DNA of 59,226 nt from Ministeria vibrans ATCC 50519 (lineage: Eukaryota; Opisthokonta; Filasterea). Position 1 is the first letter of the stretch, and the number at the start of each line of letters is the position of its first letter. The position numbers and the translations under genes are program-made. The notes under the pieces were generated by a model that saw nothing but the letters and a program-made list of their open reading frames with translations, had not been told where the DNA came from and did no database searches. The stretch lies in assembly GCA_943704425.1 (NCBI GenBank), contig CALSCP010002175.1, forward strand, positions 67,448 to 126,673, given 5' to 3'. Positions 51,400 through 59,226 of the stretch are shown piece by piece.

Positions 51400-52980
51400 C
51401 GGTGTCGTTGTCTTCGACCGGGCGTCTTGCGCGTGGTGTCACCCTAGAGAGCCTCTATACGCGTCTGCTGGAATTTGTCCCGTCGCAGTGCACACAGCTG
51501 TTGCGCTGTGCCACCTCTAATTTCAACTTTCTCACGCAATCGGTCTTTCCAGAGTTTGTCGAAGCCCTCGACAAGCGTCTCGGCAGCATCTTCCTGCCTG
51601 GCAATCCCGACGTGTTCCACGCCAACTACGTCTGCAGCATGGAGTTCCTCTCGGCCTTTGAGCGTCTCCTCCCGTCCCTCTCCGCCGTCCGCGATCTCCG
51701 TGCCCTTGATGCCTTCCAACACTTTGACAAGCGCTGGAGCCTTCCAGTCTACTTCCAACTGCGTGTTCAAGAGATTGCAGCACTTTTTGAATCCGCATCG
51801 GTGGCATCAGCACAGCTCACTACCGACAACGATGTTAACAAAAACAAGCATCCACACCAGCTCGTTCTTGCCGCCTCGCACGCCCTCACTACCGCTCTCT
51901 CCCGCTGCTGGCATTCCTCTGTCTTCCTCCAGCCTCTTGCCCCTCGCTTTTGGAAGCTCACCCTCCAACTGCTTGCTCGCTATGCCCTGTGGGCACACGA
52001 CATGGCTCGCCAACAAGACAACTCTGTATCAGACCACTTTCCCAATGTGTACACTGATTTTCACTCACACTTACTTGGTAATGTTATTGTAGGAATCCCA
52101 GTTGGTATTGTGTATGCTAATTGCGCAGGACATTGCGATTCTGCGCAAGACTGTTGTCCCCTCGTTCTTCCAACGCGAAGTCATCGTGCGTGTTTTATCA
52201 GAGGACAGCACAGCAGCAGCCGCCAACGCAACGGTTGTGTATGCGATGGAAACGGCACTGCGCGACTCTGATGAGGCACTGGCGCAGGCGGCGGGTGTCT
52301 GTGTGGAGCATACCAATACTGAGCTGAGACGCCAGTGCATTATGCGACTGACGGGCACTACCTCCACCTCCACCACAGACACAACATCCATGAGCGGCAG
52401 TGGCGGCGCACGCGCCGTCAAGAGCATGTACCGCATGACTGGCAAGGGTGCCCCCACCACCTCTTGCTCATACGCGGCGTCGATCCTCGCTTCCCCCGTT
52501 GCCGTCCTTGTCCGTGCCGTCCGTCTCCCCTATCCCTCTGCTTCCTCTCTCGTCGAATCCTCTCTCATCTCTATTGTCAATGACACTGCCAAAAAGTATC
52601 GGAACCGTCTTTCTTTTCTCTTTCGAGCGATGACCGCACACTAAGAGTCATGTCTTTGCGTTTAGATTTGAGGAAATTGTAGTGGAGGAAATGGCGACAG
52701 TGCGCAAAACGGAAGACAGTCTGGCGCGCATGAAAAAGGTCAAATCAGTGGTAAGACAACAAAGGGAGAAACTGGCTGTGCAACGAGGTAGATTCTGATT
52801 CGTCTGTTGTATATGTATGATATTTAGAGCACAGTTTCGGGCACGCTGAGTGACTTGGAGAAGATCCAACAGCAGTTCCGATTGGACGTGAGTGCGTTTG
52901 TGGCACAGGCGCAGTCTGAGTGTGGTGTGGACACAGCGCAGTGTGCGCATGTCAGGGCACTTCAAACGACAGTTGCCTGA
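50493..52980 (+). CDS. COG2: COG2, conserved oligomeric Golgi complex subunit 2
   Basis: COG2 belongs to the lobe A tether for retrograde intra-Golgi vesicles. The N-terminus is diagnostic: LCFDAHLLGERSFSADQLI, VLRDDLHTYARTLRSELVAL, INRDYADYVNLSGNLVG and VDKAIGELRRPLDDLR. The middle is helical. Glutamine repeats (about 17 Q, 51349-51399) lie at residue 286-302. Exon 1 runs 50493-52079 to SHLLG. Exon 2 starts at about 52131 (DIAILRKTVVPSFFQREVI). Two short last exons follow: FEEIVVEEMATVRKTEDSLA, and STVSGTLSDLEKIQQQFRLD ending QTTVA at 52980. The frame continuing to 52271 is intron readthrough. Length of about 770 residues is normal for the family. Confidence 0.9.
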
Positions 52981-52983
52981 GAA

Positions 52984-53006
52984 CACACACACACACTACA
53001 AAGAGT

Positions 53007-53061
<55 letters not shown>

Positions 53062-53265
53062 CGCAAAGACATACACACACACCATCAAGACATACACCAC
53101 AAAGACACAAACACACAAACAAAGACACATACACACCCACAAAGACACACACACACACACACACACACACAAAGACACACACAAAGACACACACACACAC
53201 ACATACATACATACATACATACATACATACACACACCACAAAGACACACACACACGTGCGCGCGC
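52984..53265. repeat. CA/CAAAGA minisatellite 3' of COG2
   Basis: Pure (CA)n at about 53012-53060, then CACAAAGACACA variants and (CATA)n near 53200-53230, ending GCGCGCGC. Related to the array in the allantoin synthase intron. Confidence 0.95.
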
Positions 53266-53315
53266 GCAATGTTTTTGTCGATTGTAAAATTGAAGTTTCA
53301 GTTTTTTATTTCAAA

Positions 53316-55894
53316 TTATTTGAAGGGATCGTCTTCGTCGTCGTCATCGTCGTCGTCAAAGATGCCGGTGGAGCCCGGAGCGCGATGTCCTCTAGACGGA
53401 GGTTTGCGCGCAATGCTAGCGGGACGTAGAGTGCGACGCAGAGTGCCTGTGGTACGCGCGGTGGCGCCGCTTGTCGTCTCGTCGTCCTCCGTGTCGACTG
53501 TGTCCGATGAGACGGACGCCTTCTTGGCCTTGACTGGCGGCTTTCCGCTTCCCATGATGGGTACGCCGCTCGTCTCAAACAGCTTCGCTGTGCCGCTCAC
53601 ACTGGACTTCTTCGCGAGAATTGCTGGCTTCTCTCCCACTCCACTCGCCACACTCGGCTTCTTCGCCAACACCGCCGGCTTCTCACTTGACACGCTGGGC
53701 TTCTTGGCCACCACAGCGGGTTTCTCCGTCGACACACTCGGCTTGCGCGTCGACACTGCCGGCTTCTCCCCCACTCCACTCGCCACACTCGGCTTCTTGG
53801 CCAGCACAGCGGGCTTCTCCATCGACACGCTCGGTTTGCGTGTCGACACAGGTGGCTTGTCGCCACTCGACACACTTGGCTTCTTGGCTACCGCAGCTGA
53901 GCTGCCGCCCACATCCGACGCAACGCTTGGCTTCTTGGCCAACACGGCAGGTTTGTCGCTTGTCACACTCGGCTTCTTGGCAACCGCCGCAGGCTTTGCC
54001 TTCTCCACCTCTTCCTCCTCCCTCTTCTCCTTCTTCTTCGCCAGGGGTGCCGGCTCCTCGGCTGCTGCTTCTGCTGCTGCAGCTGCCACTTCCGCTTCAG
54101 CTCCAGTTGCATTGCTCAGCAACTCACGCAACTCATCAATCTCCTCCTCAAGCTCCTCAATGCGCGTCTCCGCCTGCTCCACATCGTCACTGGCCGTCAT
54201 AAACTGTTGCTGTGACGTCAAATAAGCCTTCTTGGTCGCCGCCAGTTCCGCTCGCAGTGCCTCCAACTCCGCCTCGCTAGCACCAGTACTGCTACTGCTT
54301 TTGCTGTTGCTGGCCATCTTCTGCGCCTCCTCGATGATCTTCTCGCCTTCCAGCATCTTCTTCTTCATCTTGGTTGCCTCCAGCTCACTCTCGTCCATCT
54401 TCATCTCCAGCAAAATCTTCATCTTCTCCACCTCAGCCAGTTTGCGTGTCAGTCGATTGTTTTCCTGCTCCAGGTTCTCCGCGCGTGCCTCGGCGCGTTT
54501 CGCCCGCAACTCACATGCGCGTACAGCATCACCACCGGCCTTTTGGCCCTCGTTAGCTGCCTCACTCAGACTCCCCAACTGCCCCTCGAGTGACTCCACT
54601 TCCCGCTCCAGTCGCGTCACTTGTGTCTCTGCCTTGGTTGCTGCCTCACGCGCCTTCTTTGCCTCTCGCTCGGCCTTTTTGCACGCCTCACTGCTCTCCT
54701 CCGCCGCTGCCTCTGCCTGTGCCTTGGCGACACGCGCCGCCTTGAGGTCGCCCGCAAACTTCTTTGTACTCGAAGCAAGCTCAGCCGCACTCTCACGCGC
54801 AGCTTTCTCCGCTTCGGTTGCACGCACCTCCAACAGCGTTGTCTGCTTCAGTGCTTCATCCAGCACCGACTGCAGATCCACTCCACTGCTCTCGCGTCGA
54901 TCGCTCAAGTCGGCCCGCGCCACCACCGTCTTCTTCTTCTTCTTCTCATTCTCCTCCTCCTTCTCTTCTTCTTCGTCTTCTTCTTCGTCTTCTTCTTCTT
55001 TTGTTTCTTTCTCCTCCTTTGCCACTTCGGTCACCTTCTCCTCCTCGACAACCGCCGCTTCTTCGACAACAACATCCTCCTGTGTCTTCTCAACGGCCGC
55101 CTCCACTTCCTCCTGCTCACCCTCACTGTCGTCGCCATCGGCAACATCAAAGCTCCCGGCTGCGTCACGTGCCAATCGTGACTTGGCTGCGTCCGCTTGC
55201 TTAAGAATCTCCGCCATGCGCTCGGCGCGCGACTTGGTGGTGGTGGCGGTGGGCGAGGCCAGCGCGTTGGCTTCGGTCGGCGCTGGTGCGGCTGCTTTCC
55301 TTGCGCTCGTGACACCCCCAAACAGCTCGTCGTCGTCGTCGTCGTCGTCGCCACCAAACAGGTTCTTGGCGGCTGCCGATATCTTGGGCTTGGGCACGAC
55401 AAGGGGGGTCGGGATGGGGTCGGGAGAGGCGGAGGACGCCGTCGCCTTGTCGAGCGTATCTTGCACTGCTCCCTGCGCCGCCGGTGGTTCCGGCGCCGCC
55501 TTGTCGCTTTGCAGAGGCGCGTCGGACACAGCACTGCTCGGCGTCGGCGCAAGAAAGCCGTCGTCGGCGCTGTCGTTGTCGTCTACGTCGGCAAAGAGCG
55601 TCGAGGCTGTCGACGCCTTTGTCTTTGCACTGCCCCCAAACAGATCATTCTCAATCGCCGCCGTTTTGCTCTTCGTCTTGGTCTTCACCACAAACAGATC
55701 TGTCGAGAGAGATGAATAGCGGCCCTTGTGAGCCCTTCGTCTTTTCTTTTTTCTTTTTTATTGTTATAATCATTTTCGTTTTGTCATTTGGACGAAAAAA
55801 TAAAAACTCTTTCTCTCTCTCATTCACCCTTCACCCGCTTACCATCTTCGTCATCATCGTCATCGTCAAAGAACAGGTTGGCTTTTTTCGACAT
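53316..55894 (-). CDS. Acidic coiled-coil protein with LF motifs and KKPSVxS repeats
   Basis: Exon 1 (55894-55843) encodes MSKKANLFFDDDDDDED. Exon 2 (55699-53316) begins DLFVVKTKTK, giving about 810 residues. The first 160 residues contain repeated LF-plus-acid motifs (NDLFGG, STLFADVDDND, NLFGGDDDDDDDELFGG), similar to the LFa motifs that bind retromer in the FAM21 tail. Next is an E/K-rich segment, then a coiled coil of about 280 residues (ATEAEKAARESAAELASS, TRLEREVESLEGQLGSLSEA). The C-terminal 200 residues hold about ten KPAVLAKKPSVAS-type repeats, basic and Ser-rich. The protein ends FDDDDDDDEDDPFK. Its FAM21-like head is suggestive, but there is no other WASH-complex marker. Endosomal or cytoskeletal scaffold by inference. 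Confidence 0.7.
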
Positions 55895-56143
55895 GATTAA
55901 ATCAAAAAAATGCTTTTTTTTTACTTTTTCCGTTTTCGTTTTTCGGAACTTTTTCGTTATTTTAGATAATTGAATAATGATCAGGTTTTAGTTTACGAAA
56001 CAGTTTGTACAATGCTTCCGCCAGAGACAGATCACAACTTGAAAAAAAAGTCAAAAGATATTAAAGATGGAGCGTTTGTGATTTATTGGAAAGAGTAGCA
56101 ATAATCCAAAATCAAAACAATGTGTGGGGTCCAAGTGGGAGGG
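55895..56143. other. Intergenic spacer
   Basis: AT-rich, with T- and A-tracts (TTTTTTTTACTTTTTCCG). Contains the 5' flank of the coiled-coil gene and the 3' end of the next minus-strand gene. Confidence 0.5.
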
Positions 56144-57023
56144 TTACTCTGCCATAGGACGCATTGGGGTGTGGACAACATGGTCAGGTGTGCATCGTGA
56201 ATGAGACCAACCAGAGAATTGTTTCAGTCGTTGAAGAAATTGAGTTTCTAAAGAGAGACAGTAAGAGTGCACACACACACACGCACGATAAGACTTTACC
56301 GTCAAATCTTGAATCTGCTGTGCGCTCAGCTTCCCTTGACGCTTCCGCGCTCGCATTTCACGCGCCCACCGAGCCAAGGCAGGCTGCTCACGGTACACAG
56401 CCGGCACCCGCGAATGCCCGTTCTGTGCGAAGTACTCGCTCAACTGTAGAGCGAGAGGCGAGTCAGACGCCCTTCTGTCTCACTCACTCTCTCTCTCACT
56501 TCTCTCACACTCAAAATCTCCCTCAACAATATCAACGTACCTCGCGGTAGCGTGTTGCCCAGGCACTTTTACGGCGCCTCACGCCAATCTGAACGCCCAG
56601 GATCTCGAGGCGACGCTGTCGCAGTGCGGGCAGGCGGTGCGCACGACACGCCGCCACTTGGCGGCTCAACCACCGGCCCAGATCGCTTCGTGACGGCGGA
56701 TCCAGCCGCCCATGGTTGGCGTCCTTGAATGCTTCCAGCTGGCCAAAGCGGCGGTTCCACTGAACGACTGCCATTGGCGTTGGTTGCACCAAAGCAGACG
56801 GCCATGTCAACGGTTCCGCACCAAACTCAATCCCTGCCTCGCCTGTGCCCGTCGCGGCAGCGGTGGCAACGGCAGCAGCCGCAGTAAGAAGCAAGGGGGG
56901 CCATCCGCCGTCGCCTGGCGCAGAGTCGGCCGTGTTGGAGCGAGGAGAGGCGTCGTGTGGTTCATCCTCCTCGTCCGAAAGCTCGTTGATAAAATCCGAT
57001 AATTCCGTGACACCGGTCATCAA
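56144..57023 (-). CDS. Helicase-associated (HA) domain protein
   Basis: Three exons (57023-56541, 56443-56300, 56247-56144) give about 240 residues. The first 70 are acidic/Ser and Ala-rich (LSDFINELSDEEDEPHD). Two HA repeats follow: WNRRFGQLEAFKDANHGR, SDLGRWLSRQVAACRAHRL; and WATRYRELSEYFAQNGHSR, ALARWAREMRARKRQGKLS then AQQIQDL. A third partial unit (FLQRLKQFSGW) closes the protein. HA domains occur with helicases or alone in many protists and bacteria and may bind nucleic acids; here no helicase is attached. The start Met could be 57023 or 57020. Function is unknown. Confidence 0.75.
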
Positions 57024-57152
57024 AACGGCAAGTTGCTACGGGTGAGGAAAACACGGCAAGTGGCGTAAAAGCCGTAAATTGCTGAGTTGGGCAGTTGGCT
57101 GTTTGATCAAGGGATTTTAATTATTATTATTCATTAATCGATGTATTTTATT

Positions 57153-57713
57153 TACACTGCTGCACTGGCGGCCGCTCCTCTCCCTGCCGACGATGGCGAC
57201 GGCGTTGACGATGATGCGTCGGTGGGCTGTGCTTGGGCGGCGTGTCGCTCGCGCCACCATTCGTCAATGACCACTTGAAAGTGCGCATCGTCTTGACTGA
57301 AAAGAGGATTGATCAATCCGACAAGCGTCTCTCCTCATCTCTCTCTCTCTCCCTCTCTCTCTTACTGGTCCTTAAAACACGTCTGCAAGTCGGCAAGCTC
57401 ATCGCGGCAGTTCCAGGCCATGCCGACCGTCTGGCCCTTGGTGCAGTCGGCCCACACTGAGCGGAGAGGGCAGAGGGGAAGAGAGAGAGAGCAGTGCGAG
57501 ATCACAAATGGGAACGATAGAAGCGACGCAAAAGCAACAGGCGACTCCGCCCGACACTCACACACACGACCAAGACCACCCCAATCCACACTCACCCTTG
57601 AAGACGGGCGCACACGACTTCTCCGCCCGTTGACGGACAATTTTCGAGAGACACCGATACGACATCTGTCGAAGATCCTCTTTTCTCGGCGCCGGGGGGA
57701 TGTCGTCAGCCAT
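57153..57713 (-). CDS. CMC1: CMC1-like twin CX9C mitochondrial protein
   Basis: Three exons (57713-57596, 57456-57366, about 57298-57153) give about 120 residues. The core is CAPVFKVWADC (C-x9-C), created across the first splice junction, followed by CRDELADLQTC (C-x9-C): a coiled-coil-helix-coiled-coil-helix fold that is oxidised by Mia40 in the intermembrane space. The N-terminus (MADDIPPAPRKEDLRQMSY) is short and lacks a cleavable leader, as expected. The C-terminal extension is Ala/Ser/Pro-rich. CMC1 and CMC2 help cytochrome c oxidase biogenesis; spacing and flanking residues suit CMC1 best, though another COX-assembly CHCH family member is possible. Confidence 0.78.
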
Positions 57714-57931
57714 TGAATCAGGCTAGGAGTCGATGGAAGTGCACAAAAAAGTATGTGAATTGTGATCGGCTGATCGCAGATCGACTGACGGCGCAATGAG
57801 TACCAACTAACATATAGTGACTAATCCTTTGGTCATTCCTTCAAATAAAAAATTGGATGACCAACAACTCCTAACAAAAAAAAAAAAAAAATCAACAAAC
57901 GTTTTCTTCAGCTAACAAAAAAAAGTGTATA
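57714..57931. promoter_or_regulatory. Divergent spacer between CMC1-like and disordered-protein genes
   Basis: A 218-base spacer between two outward ATGs, with AT-rich sequence and an A16-type tract near 57875. Presumed shared promoter region. Confidence 0.35.
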
Positions 57932-59182
57932 ATGAGCGCAGGTCGACGGCAAGGGAGAGGACGACCGCGGTCGATCTCGGACGCCTCGCGGATGCCGGTG
58001 GACGCGGCGGTGCTTGCGGCGGCCGCAGCGGCCTCTTCCAACGGACGGGTTCAGCCTGTCGCCATTGCCCGGCGCATTCCCCCTCCCACGGCAAGCAAAC
58101 CGGCGCGGCCGCGGCGCCGTCCGTCGCTGGAGCTGCACGTGAGCCCCATGCAGCGCGGCCCGGCCGGCGTCAGTCTCGACATCACGGCGCTTCACGAACG
58201 AGCGCAGGCGCACCCTTCCACACCCGCACCCGCCGGCCCGGTCGCGCCTGTCCAGCGCACCGCCGACACGAGCACCCTCAGCGACGACAGCGACGACGAA
58301 ACATCCGACATTGCCAAACTCGAAGAGTTCGACGCCGTCATTGCCGCCGCTGCTGCCGCCGCCGCCCCCAGCAGCTCCGGCACGCCCGCAGCCGCCGCCA
58401 GCGCCTCTTCAACGGTTGCCCAGCGGCGCGAGGCCTTGGTGCGCGCCGCCGAAGCCGAACAAGTCGCCGTCCACAATGCGTCGTTGGCGTCGCGCGATCG
58501 TCGAGTTCAGCGGCCCCGCTCGCTCAGCGACCCCAACCGCCACGCCGGCGGCGTCCACGCAACGGCCGCCACGCTTGCCGGATTGCTTTCGCCCCGTGGT
58601 CCCCTTTCGCCCCGTGGTCCCCTTTCGCCCACAGGCGCCCTCTCGCCCACGGGAATGCTGTCGCCTCGCAAAATCGACCTGACCTCCCCCTCCAACGTCC
58701 TCAACCGAAACACCCTCACGCGCAACCTTGGCGCCGAACTCACACAGATGCTCCAGGCCCCAAAACGCCCCACCGCCCGACCAACAGCTGTACCGACTCT
58801 CGTCGAAGAGTCCAGCGAGAGCGCCACAGCAGCCTCGACTGCACCTGACGTGAACACAGCCGCGTCTACTGCGCAAACAAGCTTTTCACTCGACATGGAC
58901 CATACTGCCGAAGACGAACTCGACGAAGACAACGCATTTGCAGCCGCACAACTCCAACAGTCGATCGACACGCAGCTTACTCAGGCCGATTACAAGCGCA
59001 TGTGTGACGAGCGCGTCAAAATCACTCTCGCTGCCAGTACCATACACAATGTTTTTATTTTAACCCGCTATTTTCTTCTCATGAATTGTATTTGATGCTT
59101 GTAGATCTGCCCGTGCCCGATCTTGACGAAGATATGCCCAAACTTGACAAGAACCTTGAAAGAGCACTCAAGAAATATCCTC
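57932..59182 (+). CDS. Large disordered protein, incomplete at window edge
   Basis: Exon 1 (57932-59036) and exon 2 (59105-59182) join in phase 1; a further donor (CTC|GTAAGC) shows it continues past the window. The sequence is Ala/Pro/Ser/Arg-rich. Notable parts: RRQGRGRPRSISDASRM near the start (basophilic phospho-site style), an acidic SDDSDDETSDIAKLEEFD, poly-Ala runs, tandem LSPRGPLSPRGPLSPTGA units (four or five), and NVLNRNTLTRNLGAELTQML, possibly helical. Exon 2 reads LPVPDLDEDMPKLDKNLERA. No domain recognised. Likely a phosphoprotein; the function cannot be stated. Confidence 0.65.
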
Positions 59183-59226
59183 GTAAGCAAAAAACCTTTG
59201 ACCGTCCTTCACTTGTCCACCTATCC

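Noticed and set aside
54232-55719. 495-codon plus-strand frame rich in Ser/Ala/Phe
   Set aside because: It is antisense to the Glu/Lys/Ala-rich coiled-coil gene and has no domain or exon support.

Overview
This is a nuclear contig from a unicellular eukaryote. It carries spliced genes with short GT-AG introns (a few possible GC-AG), the standard genetic code, nuclear-type housekeeping genes and many microsatellites. Intergenic and intron DNA is AT-rich and coding DNA is near 50-55% GC. The gene set (five apparently intact ADP-ribosyltransferases, a ZNFX1-like helicase, an EGF/Kelch receptor, an Mx-like dynamin, helicase-associated domains, a fused allantoin synthase) fits a free-living protist. 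I cannot name the lineage from the sequence alone.

Left third (about 0.4-25.4 kb): a dense ADP-ribose region. Two divergent PARP(-)/NADAR(+) pairs lie in tandem (463-3889 and 4016-7257). They are followed by a third NADAR gene (7327-8448) and a Cys-rich protein whose PARP-like domain has lost its catalytic motifs (8649-10362). After a 152-N gap and a small secreted protein comes a predicted single-pass receptor with a Kelch-like and EGF ectodomain and a cytosolic PARP domain (13847-17530). A decayed copy of its last exon follows. Then comes a divergent pair: an RGG-box protein (minus) and an NFX1-type helicase fused to a C-terminal PARP domain (19564-25434). NADAR proteins are known to remove ADP-ribose from guanine bases or to act on related N-glycosides. 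The simplest reading is a local set of ADP-ribose writers and erasers. Several share one Cys/His finger, and two NADARs share an intron inside it.

Middle (26-45.6 kb): TFIIA large subunit and a GT31 glycosyltransferase, convergent and both losing their 3' ends in a CT microsatellite; pyruvate dehydrogenase E2; CDC50; a bifunctional allantoin synthase; a PARP2-type WGR PARP with modular N-terminal exons; a hypothetical locus; a four-TM protein; a SAM-HIRAN-LRR protein; and an Mx/dynamin-like gene broken by an in-frame stop.

Right (46.6-59.2 kb): a multi-C2/coiled-coil protein, COG2, a long acidic coiled-coil protein with FAM21-like LF motifs, a helicase-associated-domain protein, a CMC1-like twin CX9C protein, and a disordered protein that runs off the window edge.
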